Both the position numbers and the translations under genes were made by a program. From Dermatophagoides farinae (taxonomy: Eukaryota > Arthropoda > Arachnida > Sarcoptiformes > Pyroglyphidae): a DNA stretch of 64,000 bases. The notes beneath the pieces were generated by a model. It was not told the origin of the DNA. It saw nothing but the letters and a program-made list of their open reading frames with translations, and ran no database searches. Location: the NCBI RefSeq assembly GCF_024713945.1, contig NC_134677.1, positions 1,987,001 to 2,051,000 on the forward strand, read 5' to 3'. Positions 1 to 13,846 of this stretch are shown here, piece after piece; position 1 is the first letter of the stretch; each line of letters starts with the position of its first letter.

Positions 1-3000
1 TATGTTCAACATTAATAATCTGGTGGTCATTTGATAGAAAACGAAATAATCAATCGATCGATTGATAGATATTGAATCAAACAATAGCAAAAAAAAAACC
101 TGTGTCCGAATATTGTATCGAATACAAATGTATTTCTGCGTGTGTGTGTGTGTGTGTGTGTTTGATTTCAGTTCATTGGATTTCTAGTTTCATTTTTTTT
201 GTCACTTTATTTTGTATACGTGATCATAATACACAAGTAATGTATGAAAAAAAAACAATCAGCAGTAGAAAATTTCTAACTGTATGTAATTTGAATGATG
301 ATGATTTTTTTTTGGATGTTTCAAAAGAAACAAGTGTCACAATCGTCACAATTGATTGTGTTGATGATGAAAATCAATTGACATTTTTTTTCGAAAGTTT
401 TCTTTCATCTGATGTCAATGAATAATCAGTAACCAGAAGCAAAAAAAAATCATTCTATTTTCATTTTTAGATACAAATTGAAACAGAAAAAAGATAATGA
501 TAATAAAGATGTCAAATCACGGTTATGGTCGAGTCAAATATGGCAAGCAGCAGCAGCAGCAGCAGCATACGGACCACATTCTTTGCCATGTTTTGGATCC
601 CCTTTTTTGGGTTTTCACCCTGCTACGTTTTTTTTTGTTTTGTTTTGTTTTCCATACGGTTTTATATAATGATAATAGACACATATACTACCATTTTTAT
701 ATATTTACACACACACACACACACACGTGAAACAATTGACAAGTTATGTGTTTTTGCACATGTATACTTAATCCCCATATATAACAATCATGATGATGAT
801 GATGATGATGATGAGCTTGTCGCTTTATAAATGTAATAGTAGTTTATGAGTAACCGTTATACGCGATCATCAACATCAATAACTAAAGCTAAAAAAGTAA
901 ATGATTCGGAATTCATAGTGGGTTCTTTACTTTTCTTTAGTTGTTGTTTCAGCAAAACAGCTGCGCAAATCGACTATGTTTTTTATTTTTTGAAACAAGA
1001 ATTTTTTTTTTATTTATTTATTCTATACAAATATTTTGTTCATTTAATGTGAATGCTGTTGTTGATTTTGAAATTAATATTTTTTTTTTTGCCAGATCCA
1101 AAATGATTCACAAATCAAATGAAAGTATTATGATCAAGTTCCTGTTGTTGTCGTTGTTATTGTTGTTGGTTGGTTGTTTATTTTTCTTCTTCTCTCTCTC
1201 TGTCTTTTTCCGTTTTTGTGCATATATGTAAGAATCGATTCTGTACACGCAAGATTGAATGAATAAACTACTAAATGATTAGATTGTATTTTTGTATTTG
1301 TGTGAGTATGTGTGTGTGTGTGTGTGTTTGTTAGGTATCATTAATCATAATAAAAAAAGGGTATATTATCCACACACACACACACACCCGAAATAATATC
1401 CGTATGCATGATACGGTTAATATTAATGATAACGATGATGATGGGTGGTGGTGGTGGTGGTAGTGATGGTATATTTTCTTCAAAATTACCAAACAAACAA
1501 ATAAACATAGAACAGTGACGAAATTTATATAAACACGCGTTCATCGCATCATCAACACACACACACACACATGGATGATTTGTATTTTTCATTCATTTCT
1601 CGTATTTGATGATTTTATTATTATTATGCAAACACACACACACACACATACAAAGATTGGAATTGACATCAAAGGTTTATTCAAATTTCAATAAACACAA
1701 AATCAAATGTGATTTACGATTGTTGTTGTTATTGGTGGCGGTTGTATTTGTGGAAAAAAAAATGAAAAGGAAACATAATGTTCAGATAAATGGTTCTCGA
1801 GGCGATTAAAAAAATTTTTTTTTTCACTCCAATAACAGTTTTTACATCCATTGTAATGATGGAAAAGAAAAACTTCATGAAAACTTTACTGATATCGATA
1901 TTGAATAATAAACTGAAAATGATCATTTTTTTTTTGATCATTAAAAAAAAAGTTGATGATCATCAATTTGTGTGTCATTTGTTCCCAAGAAAAAAAAAGA
2001 TAATTAACAGCAAATACCCGTAGGTTATAAAAGAAGTGTGTGTGTGTGTGTATGAAAATTAAATTGAATTGAATTTTATCGATTAAATTCATGGTATAAA
2101 ACCACACACACACTTTCATTTAATGTCTATTCTGTATTTTGAATCAAAATAGAAATAAAATAGGAAGTTGATCCATTTACAGCAGCAACAACAACAACAA
2201 CAAGATTGATCGATTTTTTTTTTTTTTGCTGTCGATCATTAGTAACGGTTCATTTCAGTAGAGAGAGAAAGAGAAAAAAAAATTTTCTGTCTGAAAATTG
2301 TTTAAAATTCTATAAACGAAATGACTATTATAGCAGTAATAATAGGGAGTGATGATTGTTCCATTTATTGAATGGATCATTTCATAATGCTTCTATAAAT
2401 TGAAAAATTGATGCTAAAAAAACGCTACTTTAACTAAATTGATACTCTTTCTTTCATTGATGGTCAAGAATCAATACTTTTTTTCAACAAATCAAGTGTG
2501 TGTGTGTGTGTATTGAAACTTTTTTGGTCAATTTTTCATTATTAACCACAAGATTTATTTAAAAAAAAAATGTGGTCATTATCATCATCATGATCATCAT
2601 CATCATCAGTTTAATTTTCATCGTTTCTATGTGTTAAACATATTGTTTTTTTTTTTTTTGGTACAGAAAAAAATAATAATAAAAACAGAAGAATTTCATT
2701 TCAATCAATGGTTCATCATCATCATCATCATCATTTAAACTTTATGGCGATGATGATGATGATGATGATGATAATACAATGCTTCATCATCCACATCATC
2801 AAAAGAAAGTCAAGACATACACACACACACGCCGTTTTCATGTCATTGATACAGAATATTCTTTTGTTCGAGCAGTAACAAAAAAAATGGTTATTCTTTT
2901 GATTCTTAAATAAATATATACATAACGTACTCACAAAGAACTTTATACAAAACACACAATAGATAGAGATTGGTGATATGCAATAGTTTTTTTTTCATCG

Positions 3001-5944
3001 TGTTCATCATCAATAATAACGAACATAAAAACTGTGACTGATCATCATCATCATCATTGTGATGACAATAGAGCATTCAAACAAAAGCTAAATTGGTTGC
3101 CGTTATAGAAAAGAAGACATTGAAACGACGTTATTTGTTATTGTCATTATTATTGTAGACAAGAAACAGAATCTTTTTCTTTTTTTCTGGAATAGTTTGT
3201 TTCTCTAGTTGTGTGTGTGTGTGTGTGTGTTCCAATGTCAAAAATACACAATATAATCATATAATATGGAAGTCAAGATAAAAACGTTTTCGATCCGGCA
3301 TTCTTTTCAATATCATTTTTGTTTGTCTGTATTTTTTTTTATTTTTTTTTTTGAATAAAATACCAAACAATTCAATGATGATGATGATGATATTGATGCA
3401 GTTGATTTTTTTTTCTCTGTCGAATAAATCGTTTTTTTGATCATGATGATGATGATGATGATGATTATCCATTATTTGAAACGATTGTGGGTAAAATAGT
3501 GGGTTGAATTTTTTTTTTTTTTTTTGGTTGTTTGTGTGTGAAAAAGTTTTTTTTTTTTTTGATTATTGAAATGCCAATTCCGGTTGGTGGGTTAACACAC
3601 AAGAGAATGAAAAAAAAATCTGTCATCAAAACTTTTTTTTTTGATTTGTTTTGAATTTTTTCGTTTTCAATTTTTTTTTGTGGTTGAAATGTATTAGTTC
3701 GTGTGTATGTGTTGGTCAGTTAAAATGCAAAAAAAAACAATGATTGGTGAATGGCATATCGAGGTCAATTTTTGAATAAAGACGATGTTGACAATGTCTC
3801 TCTAATCGTCATTGTCATTATCATCATTGTCGAATAGTTGTTGATTTGAATTTTGAAAATTTTGGAAAAAAAAATTCAATGAAAATTGAAATACTGAAAA
3901 GAACAAATAAAACGATTCGTTTTTTTTCTTGTTCGAATGTGTGAAAAAATAAGAATATGCTAGCAATGCCGTCTAGTGTTTGAATTTAATAGCCTGCAAT
4001 TGTTTCACGTTCTGAAATGTAGATGGAGACATATACACTTTGTGTGTGAAATGTGAAATGGCGCGATATATTAAATTTCATTTCTTTCAATTTACTCCAA
4101 TTTGAATTTCGATGATTTATTGAAGATTAAAAAAAATAAATATCATGATGACCTGATCATTTTCTCTAGTAGTGATGACATATGTTGACCATACATGTCA
4201 TCCACACATATAATAATAATCTATTTCTGGACGAATTAAAAAAAAAATCAAATCAAAATTCTCATCGATAAAGATCAATATTTTTTAAAATATAGAAAAA
4301 AAATTAAATATGAAAAGAAAAAAACTCTTCTTCATTTTTCTCTTAATCCAATTTCAACATCAACAATCTGATTAGATGTTTATGTATGACCAAAAAAAAA
4401 AAAGAAAAAAATCTATTAACCACATTTGACACCGGACAACATGCAACAAGTTTTTTCATCGTCGTCGTCGTCGTCGTCGCCGTTGTTGTTGTTGTTAATC
4501 AAAAATATAAATATTCCATTGATCATTTTCAATGATAAAAATTTGTTGCAAAATTAATCAAGCAATTATGTTATCATCATCATCATGATCATCATTGAAT
4601 CAATTTAAACATTTAGATTCTGAAAAAAAACTGTTACTCATTATTCATGTCTGAAAATGAAATTTTGAAAAATTTTTTTTATTATTAGATTACTATCATG
4701 ATGATGATCATTATTATTTATTTCACTCAGTATTGAAAAAAAATGTCTAGAACAACAACAACAACAAAAAATGTTCAAATCAATATCTGCTGTCTAATTA
4801 AATGATTTTCATTTCATCATTTGGAATATATAGCACACACACACACACACAGGATAAATACATTTCCAGATTTGTATTTAAGTAAATTTAATATTCAATT
4901 AAAATGATAAACATCTCTCTCTCTCTCTCTCTTCTCTTTACGCTATTAATACGGTTCTGCTCATTTTGTTTGTTTGTTACTTTAAATTTATCGCTGACCA
5001 GAAAAAATGATTGAATTTTTTTTTTTTTTTTTTTTTGGTGACTAACTTGATAAAGTTTTTTTTTCTAGTGGTTGTTGAGGAAAAAAAGGTTAATTGAAAA
5101 ATTTATGATCTAATTTACTATTTTGAAAAAAAAATTTAAAGTTTTTTTTTCAAATGTTCAAATAAAAAGAGAAAGAAAAAAGGATTGAATTACGCACACA
5201 CACACACACACATGTGGAATTATCCGCTTATCAATTAAGTATTATTATTACTAATAAAATGAACAATTTGCGAAACTTTCAATAACAGAGCAACAGGGGT
5301 GATGTATTTGGAAAAGTTTTAGTGATCGATAATAATCAATAAAATGATTTCTGGCTATCATCTGGTTCATGTTGACCTATGTGACATTATAATATAATGT
5401 ATTAGCAGTAATAGTAGACAAACCCCGAATATAAATTGTTGATGATGGGTCATAGTATTTAAAATGATATAATCACTGGACATCAACATATAATCATATT
5501 ATATTTATTTATTTATTTTTCCATTTCGCTAGTAGGCCGTACTTATTAATCCGAATGTTCGGCCTTTTTTTTCGTATTTTCTTCATTGACAACAACAACA
5601 AAACAACTCTCTTTACTGTTTGTTTGTGTGTTTTTTGTTGAATTTTGTATACAAATGATTGCTGTGTGTGTGTGTGTGTTCTTCTTTTTCTCTTTTCAGG
5701 TAAATAAAATTTCAAGTATAATTAATAATAACAAAATTATATCATCCATCAAAATATCGCTGTGTGTGGACAAAAAAAAAACACACACACACACACATCG
5801 ACAATATATGTGAATCTTCAGTTAGACAGGCATGCAGATACCATATTGTAACTAGGTGTGCATATCAAACCAATTTCATATTTTACAATTAATATAAATC
5901 GCTTTTCGCATTCGTCACTTATTTTTGATGATGATCATAATTAC
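1..5944. other. Repeat-rich upstream region without a recognised gene
   Basis: No reading frame here has both non-repetitive composition and splice context. The stretch holds many TG/CA dinucleotide runs (around 140-161, 709-726, 3210-3230, 4833-4850, 5193-5211), GAT/ATC trinucleotide runs (around 788-813 and 2735-2772), a TC run near 4914-4931 and many A or T homopolymers. Its right end should contain the 5' UTR and promoter of the homeobox gene that starts at 5945. No TATA box or enhancer was identified with confidence. Confidence 0.6.
1310..1387. repeat. Opposed TG and CA microsatellites
   Basis: A (TG)n tract at about 1310-1327 is followed about 40 bases later by a (CA)n tract at about 1370-1387. 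The two are complementary, so a transcript through them could fold into a hairpin. Similar TG-then-CA pairs occur at 2036/2102, 5663/5781 and 16494/16541. Confidence 0.85.
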
Positions 5945-8900
5945 ATGGATTCATTAATATCGACAACGAAAAAATTATCGTCATCATCATCATCGAAAAC
6001 AACGACGGATAAGGATATTGATCAAAAACAAAAAATTTATTGCTCAAAGGAAACAATGAAAATTTCTAAATCTGAATCATGGCTTGAAAATGATTTACAT
6101 TCCAATCATATTATGGATCTTATGATGCCATTTTTATTTTCCAATAATCCACAACATCACGATCATCACCATCATCATCATTTAAATGATTCTCTACCTA
6201 CACCATCGATTAGTTCTCATTCACATCGAACAACAACCAATTTCAGTATTGAATCCATTTTAAATTGGACAAAATCAAATGAAGAAAATCAAAAATCTGA
6301 ATCATATCGATCTCAATTATCAAATAATTATCATAATTTATATAATAATCAATCAAAATTGCTCAATGATAATGGAAATGTTGATTTGAAAGAACCTTTG
6401 TATAATTTTTTCCGATATTATTCTGTTGAAGAAAAAAGTGAGTTTTGATCAATTTTTGAAACCATAATCATTTTTCAAATATTTTTCTCCCCCATTGAAA
6501 AACAAAGATGAAAAACATTTGAAACCTGTCGATTTTACTATGGCAGCAAAACCAACAACATCAGAACCGATAATATCTGACAATTCTGATGGTGGTGGTG
6601 GAAAAATTTCATTCACAGCATCTACATCATCATCATCGTTGATGAAACGACGACCAATAAATCGTGGACCACGTATTCCATTCACACCGAATCAGGTCCA
6701 AGAATTGGAGAATAAATTCAACAAAACACAATATTTAAGCAGTATGGAAGTGAATCAATTGGCTAAACATCTTAATCTAAGCGATACAAGAGTAAGTTGA
6801 AATTTTTTGTTTCTTTCATCTTCTGAATGTCTATTTGTCACATCGATTCTATAATTAGTTCGTATACTCACTGTAAACACACAGACTGTACACACAGGTA
6901 TAATAAATTAGCTTTGATGTGTTCCACATTATGAAATTAGTCTTAATTACTCGAAAATTGAGATTATTATTAAATTGTTTTCATCATTTGTGTGTGTGTG
7001 TGTGTGTGTTTGTGTCATATATCGTTTTTTTCCCATGATTAGTTATGCGTCCATTTTTTTCTTGTCCAAGTTTTCGATTTTAGTATTAGTATATCAAATC
7101 AGCTGAACAAACATACAAACAGACAGACAAACATGATTCTGTCGAATTGACCGTCAATGACAATTGAATTAATTTAATGCCATAATCCAGTGTTTTTTAT
7201 CCGCGAATAATAATAAACGAAATGTGAACAATGTGTACATTTTCATCAATCCCGTTCATCATCATCATCATCATTATAATAATAATGGTTAATTAAAGAT
7301 TGGGATTTTCTTTTCTTTTTTTTTGTTCTGACCAATCATTAATTCAATGATAATTATCGTTGTATGTTTTCGTCAATATATACAAAAGAGGATTATGTGT
7401 ATGAAAAAAAAATTTGGCTACAAATTAACCTTGTCCATTTGTCGTCGGTTGCGGCTTTTTTTTCTATTTGCTGGTCATATGGCTGATTAGTATTTTTTTC
7501 TGTATTTTCGCATTCAAACAAACAAAATAAAGTTATCAAAATTGTCCACTGTCGATAACAAATGATTTTTAAATTTGATAAAAAAAAATAAAATAAACTT
7601 TTAGTAAGTTGCAATGTTTGTTTTTTTTTCTCTAGTCGCAAATAAAGTGAGATAAATCAACCATCATTTAATCCTTTAATGAACCAAAATGGTAGAAAAA
7701 AACGAAAGCAAAAGCAGCCGACAAGCAGCAATATTTTTACTGGGCCGGTTTTTTTTTGTTTGTTTGTTTGTTGATCTTCAATGTCAATTATATTACAATT
7801 ATTTTTTTTGTAATGATCGATTACAAATAATAGACACGCACACACAATACGGGATAATTTTTTTTTTATCTGGTTCATTTTTTTTGGTTGCTATCGAAAT
7901 ATTGCTTTGGTCCGGTAGTAAATATGCGTTTCATGTGTTGACAATAAGTCTTTCTCGTTCTCTTTGACTGTCTGTCTGTGGCCACATTATTGGTGAAAAT
8001 AATAATAATCGATTTACATGATATTGATTACTGAACTTATTGTTATTATTATCAAAAAAAAAAAAAAAATTGGAATTCAACATGAACAAAAAAAATGCTA
8101 GACAATAGAGGTAGTATATACAGAGTTTAATAATTGATGATTGTCAAATGAAAAAAAAACATATAGATCCGGATCGGATGATGATTATTCAATTTCAATA
8201 GCCTCGGCAACCAAAACAGTAGTGTTGTATTTGTTGTACCTTTGACTATGGTTTCTTTTTTTTTCATTTGTGATTGACATTAATACATCGGATCACCCGA
8301 ACGGTATAGGGTCGGTAGCCGTCAATCATCTGGTTTGCAATACAAACCACAATAACAACAACAACAACAACAACAACGAAAAATTGATTTGATCTGATCC
8401 ATTTTTTTTCCTCGTGGATTGATGATAAGAGTCGTTTGTCTTTCTTTGTTTGCCCGCTCTTTTTTTTCATCATATCTCCCAAACAACTAATCACAAAGAA
8501 AAATACAAAGATTTTTCGATAAATTAAATTGAATTTTTTTTTTTCATTTCGATTCAAAAAATATGTCTTTTTTCTGCATCATATGAATGAATATCGATTT
8601 TCATTTTTCATTTTTCATTTTATTATGTCATTTGTATTGGTTTGTTTAAATGAGGTGAATGGAAATGAAATTAAAATTCATCAATATTGATGTGATTGAT
8701 TTCATTGAACATTTGTATTATGTTCAATTCAATTATTATTATTTTCTTGCCCATTTATCATCATCATTACCATCATCATCGCCACCAGTACCATGACCAT
8801 GATCATTATGTTCATCATTATTATCATATCCATGTTCATCATCTTCATTTCCATGATGATGATGATGATGTGGATGATTATGATGATGATGAGAATGTTC

Positions 8901-11585
8901 ATCTTCATCACCTTCTCCATGTCCATGTCCATGACCATGATTATGTTGATACGGATTAGCTCTTACATGATGATGATATCCTTGAGGACCATTTCCATAA
9001 GAACCATAATGACGAGGTGTAAATAGACCACGTAAATATCGAGCATATCTTCTTATTCCTATTTTATATTACAATCAAAAGGAAAAAAATGATAGGATTT
9101 TAAAACCAAAAAAAAAATCATTCAAAAATCACAATTACCACTATCACCATATGGATATGGATAATTAGCGTTGACCATCATAACGATAGTGGCCATTATT
9201 AATGTTGTTAATAAAAAGAATGATGAAATATTCATATTTTCACGCAATTTTTTTTTGGGGAGGCAAAAACAAACAAAAATCTCGATCAGATCAATATCAA
9301 ACGGATTGAATCAGTTTTTATACTCCATAGGTTTGTTTGTGATTGAGAAATTAAAATTTTTCATCGAAAAATAGAAAATAATTTTATCTGTTGAAAAAAA
9401 ACGAAATCTAAATCTGTCAATCAATCAATCAGTAAATCATTGATATTCGAAATATTTGTTTTTGGTTGACATTGAAATATTACGACATTTAAATATTTTT
9501 GTGTGTTTGTACAAATGATATTTGTCATCATTCAACTTTTCACCTGAATAAATGAATGAAAAAAATTGTTCCATGACATTGATCATGAGCCCATTTTTTT
9601 TTTGATTTTATTTTGGTTGTTCATGTTCTATTTTATTCTTTTTCTTGTTCCAAAATGGAAATCATTGAAAATTCTTTTAAAAAATAATTTTACCAAGATG
9701 ACAACAAATTCTATCAACTAAACAAAACTTCACACACTGTAAACATTGTTGACATTTTAAAAAAAATGATTAATTAATTAAGAAATCTATCTTTTTCTTA
9801 AATCTAAATTTTTTTTTCAAATTGAAAATCAGAAGCCAAACAATTTATCTATTTATCTAACTACTGGTTTTGTTTTTTTTGTTTTGATGATGAAAGATGA
9901 ATGACTTTTAGATGATGATGGAATTGTATGAAAAATAGAAGATTGATTAATTTACAGACAAGTACTCTCTCCATATTTAATGTGATTATAGTAGAATAAT
10001 GATGATGATGATCATCATCATCATGATGATCATTACAGATTTTTAATTCATCTGATCACATCACCAGTGTGTGTGTTGATAAATCATTTTTTTGCTTTAT
10101 AAAAGGTGATTATGGGCCATGCCTATAGGTTTGTCCAATATATGTACGTGTGTCCAGCAATGTATGTGTGTGTGTGTGTGTGTGTGTTCTTTATTATCAT
10201 GGTCAAGATTGAATGAATGTCATCGTTGTCGTCGACGATTTTTTTTTCTTTCTTTCTTCGTTCGTAATCGATAAGATAAAAACAAACGAAACACAAACAC
10301 ACACAAACAACCAAAAATTTTCATTGGAGGAAGTTCATAATATTTAACAGAAAAAAATAATGTTGGATGATCATCATCATCATCATTATCATCTAACATC
10401 AACTTTGAATTCGTTGTCGGTTATCGGTGACACTAAAATAATCCATCATCACAATTATCGCGTCAATCATAATTGTCATATTTTTCTTTTTGCTTCATCG
10501 TTGTTTGAATGGTAGCAACCACACACTGAATACCTGGCCTTTATTCAATTCAATTTTTATGCTATGCAATAAGGACTTTTCAATTGTGTCAGACAATTTT
10601 TTTCAAATTCCAAATTTCAAAAAAAAAATTTCGATATGAATCTCGTATTTGAATGTCAGGCTATAGTCAAAACATAATTTGGTCAAATCAATCATACATT
10701 AATCCCACACACGAACTCGTGAATAAATATATCGAATTGAAAGTTTCTGAATCATGAAATATTTGAATGTATTTGAACAGATTATCAAAATAAAATAAAG
10801 GATAAAGGATTTGGATTGGATTCAAACTCATTTTTTAATTGACAATTAAATGATGATTAAATCATGGATACCAACAAACACACACACACACACACACAAA
10901 GACCTTGGTCACAATGAATGAAAGAAATTGTTTTCCATGAAATTAAAAATCATTAATTTTGTTGTCATTGTGGTTAACAGGTGGCGATAGCTTTTCATAG
11001 AAGAATTGGTCATATCAGATTTCTTTTTTCTCTCTTTTACAGAAAAAGAATGATGATGGTAATGAAATTTAGCCATGAGAGACAGTGTCAAATACTTATT
11101 TACAATGATCATTCATCATTTATTGTCATAAAATAAACGAGATTTATTTCTTATCTACGAATGGAAAAGCAACCAAAAAAAAAATTATCAATATTTCTAT
11201 CTATTTATTCATTTATTTTTTTTAGGTAAGAATTTGGTTTCAAAATCGTCGAGCCAGAGAAAAACGTGAACAACATCAACATCAACAACATCAAAATGGT
11301 CACCATCAACTAGATAATAATCATCATCGATCGGAAAATATTGATTTTAATAATGACAAAATCAAATATAATGATCCTATTTCATGTGAATCGTCACCAA
11401 TACGAATATCAAATTTTGATGGAAACGAAGATGATGATGATGATGATCCAACCTGTTGTACTTTGTACACAATGATTGATGATGATAATCATTCATCGAC
11501 ATCCGTATCATCTACTTCTGATAATAATCTAATTGATAAAGATTTACCATCATCATCATCATCATCATCATCGTCATTACAATGA
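5945..11585 (+). CDS. ANTP-class (Msx-like) homeobox transcription factor
   Basis: A nuclear DNA-binding regulator predicted from three exons: 5945-6437, 6508-6791 and 11226-11585 (378 aa), with splice phases that agree. The first in-frame ATG is 5945; the frame is open upstream to a GTG at 5858, so an upstream exon is possible. Residues about 100-106 read FSIESIL, an eh1-type Groucho-binding motif, which suggests a repressor. The homeodomain covers about residues 216-275. It starts NRGPRIPFT, resembling the Msx-type NRKPRTPFT, and carries Gln50 and Asn51 in the recognition helix (WFQNRRAR). The 4.4-kb intron splits it exactly between homeodomain positions 44 and 45, a site used by many ANTP-class genes. 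His-, Ser- and Asp-rich low-complexity stretches surround the domain. I cannot assign the subfamily firmly: an Msx relative (Msx or the less-studied Msxlx/Nedx group) fits best. A minus-strand gene lies inside the last intron. Confidence 0.85.
6792..8738. other. Homeobox gene intron, left part
   Basis: This is the left half of the long intron of the homeobox gene, from the GTAAGT donor at 6792 to the nested minus-strand gene. It holds a TG run near 6990-7009, a CAA run near 8347-8377 and A/T tracts. Its right end should include the 3' UTR of the nested His-rich gene. No other gene was recognised. Confidence 0.6.
8739..9235 (-). CDS. Secreted His/Asp-rich protein nested in homeobox intron
   Basis: Two exons on the minus strand, 9139-9235 and 8739-9058, joined across an 80-nt GT/AG intron, encode 138 aa. 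The first 22 or so residues (MNISSFFLLTTLIMATIVMM, then VNA) form a good signal peptide with a cleavage site near VNA-N. The mature part begins with Tyr/Pro repeats (YPYPYG) and continues with an Arg/Tyr segment (RRYARYLRGL). It ends in long His-rich and Asp/Glu-rich runs such as HGHGHGHGEGDEDEHSHHHH. Such composition could bind divalent metals (inference only). It has no cysteines and no domain that I recognise. The gene lies wholly within the intron of the plus-strand homeobox gene. The longer frames overlapping it on both strands are repeat-driven shadows. Confidence 0.75.
9236..11225. other. Homeobox gene intron, right part
   Basis: This includes the presumed promoter of the nested His-rich gene, then spacer with TG (10161-10187) and CA (10870-10898) runs and GAT/ATC tracts. 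It ends at the TTTTTTTAG acceptor before 11226. No further gene was recognised. Confidence 0.6.
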
Positions 11586-11744
11586 TCATAAATTTTTTCT
11601 TTTGTTTCAATAGCGAATTTTTATTTTTATTTTCCCTTTAATTCCAATCAAATTTGATATACAATATGAAATATTATTTATCATTTTTTTTTGTAAGATT
11701 AATTATTTCGAAAATTGAATTAATTTAATTTTTATCCCCTGCAC

Positions 11745-13042
11745 TCAATAATTTATTGTTTTCAACGTTTCTTCAACGATTTTATGTGGATCTTCTTCTA
11801 CGTGTTGATTTTTGATTTTCGATTGCGGTACTTCATATACACCATGATTAAATAATGGATGTGTAGGATAAGATGGTGGTTCCGTTGTTGGCCGATATGG
11901 TGGTCGTGGCCATGGTCTTTTGTTTTTATGTGATGGTGGTTCAACCATATCAGGTCGTGTTGAACGTAATGGCATTACGTTGGCAGAAAATTCACCTTTT
12001 ACATTACCAGGTGGCCAAAAATTGGCAACTATCAAAGTTTTATAATTCTGTGGTGTTTCAAATTCAATTTTCACACAGGTCGCTTCACGTGATCCACGCC
12101 ATACTAGTTGTGTGAAACCACCGGTTCGTGCTGAGAATCTTGGTTCACTATAATCATAATGACGTTCCTCATCATACCAAGTGTTGATTGCTTCTTCAAC
12201 CGCACGATAACGTTTAGGATCTAAACATCATCAACAGTAACAAATGTTTGAATTGATAATCAAATGATTAAATTTCAATATTTACCATAATACCAGAAAA
12301 AACTCTCGCCAAATGCATATGGACCTTTAACGATTTCTCGTTTTCCTTCGGCAATATCACTTAAAATGCTCCAAGCACGATCAATTGTATATTGTGTAAA
12401 CTATTAATAAGAATTCGATTCATTTTAAATTTTTGCCAATAATATTTGTAACTTACATTATCACCCAACACTAATGGTGGAGTATTTTCATGCCACAAAC
12501 GTTTACGATTCATTGCATCTAAACATCTGTATTGAAAATCGGCATCATATAATATTCGTATATTACGTCCTAAGAATGAAAAATTGAATTAAATCGATTC
12601 ATATCAAATGTAATTAAATGCATCACTTACTGTGTTTGTATGGACCCATAAAACGATCTAGCAAAGTGGCTTGTTCCGCTGTGATAACTACTTGTGGCAC
12701 TTGATCACCACTTGGTTGTGGTGGTGCTTGAATCGATACTGCTGGTGCTGATTGAGCTGGTATTGATTGAATTTCTGGTACCGATAATGATGGCGATGCT
12801 GATGTTGATGGCGATGATACCGGAACCGTTGGTGTTGAAGATGTTGGTAATCGTGTTGGCAAAACAATCGTAGTCGTTGAGACCGATGGTATTGGACGAA
12901 CACGATTCAGAACTGAAGAATTTGCCGGTATCGATGGTAATGGATTCGGTTTTTTTGCCGACACAACCGCGACCAAAATTGTTGCCAACGAAATCGATAT
13001 TTTTATCGAAGTCATCTTTAAGCTATATTTTGTCGAGATCAT
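11745..13042 (-). CDS. Secreted CAP/SCP-domain protein with Pro/Ser/Thr-rich linker
   Basis: Four minus-strand exons, 12631-13042, 12457-12569, 12286-12400 and 11745-12220, agree in phase and give 371 aa, or 362 aa from a second ATG at 13015. The second ATG has the better context and directly begins a signal peptide (MTSIKISISLATILVAVVSA). A Pro/Ser/Thr/Val-rich linker of about 90 residues follows. The CAP domain comes next, recognised by CLDAMNRKRLWHENTPPL, a GES-F motif, WYDEERHYDY, GGFTQLVWRGSREATC and VANFWPPGNVKGEFSANV. The tail is Pro/Arg-rich. CAP proteins are secreted and include venom, immune and sterol-binding members; the role here is unknown. Both histidines of the usual His-Glu-Glu-His cavity look replaced (MN for HN, GGFTQ for GHFTQ). 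Confidence 0.85.
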
Positions 13043-13846
13043 AATACATTAATGGATTCTATTCCACAAATATCTCATGTTTTTATACTGAAAACCTCTT
13101 GCAAAGTACAAAGAACTTGAAGTTCAACTTTCGGTGTAAGAAAAAAAAGTGCACTTAAAAATTCAAGTGAAAATGATTATAATACTGGTTTTAGATGTCT
13201 ATGGAATTCATCCGAGTTTTTTTTTAAAAAAAAACAGGAAAAACCGTCATTCCATTAATCAAGTTTTTTTTGTAGTCTTCATTTAAATTGGATTCCATAA
13301 TTCTCATTAATTGATGAATACCATATCATTACGGCAAAAAAAAAAAAATAAAAAACAAATCAAAGGGTTAAAAAACCAATTTATCTAATCAAGGACATGA
13401 CCTTTGATCTTTTTTTTTTGTTTTTGGTTCCAAATTATACAATGTACAAGGTTCGTCGATCTCGTCAACCAAAAAAAAAGACGGAAAAAAACTAGCCAGA
13501 ACCTCATCGATTAATTTTTTTTTTCATCGAAATATTAAATACCGCATCAGATAGAAAAAAAAGTGAAACGACAATTTATCTTTCAAATTTTCTTCATTTG
13601 AAATTGAAAAACTTGTTTTCAAAAATCGTTATCGTTTTTTTTTAAAAAAAAAATTCTTCAAATGACCAGTTCTTTATTTCGTCGTTTTCGAAAAATAAAA
13701 TTGAAAAAAAAATCATAATTCATTTCAAAAGAAGAAAGAAGAAAAAAAAATTACTATGTAAAAAAAAGGAAACCCCGATCCCGGAAAAATTGTTTGGAAA
13801 AAAAATTTTTTTTTGTTTTGTTTTTGATAAAAAAACCGTTTCATGT
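13043..13846. other. Spacer between CAP and CUB genes
   Basis: A short spacer between two minus-strand genes. It should contain the CAP gene promoter and the 3' UTR of the CUB gene. It is mostly A and T homopolymer runs. No gene or clear promoter motif was seen. Confidence 0.55.

Noticed and set aside
8696-9026. His/Asp/Met-rich open frames on the plus strand over the nested gene
   Set aside because: They are mirror images of the CAT/GAT repeats in the real minus-strand exon. Only the minus-strand frame has a signal peptide and consistent splicing.
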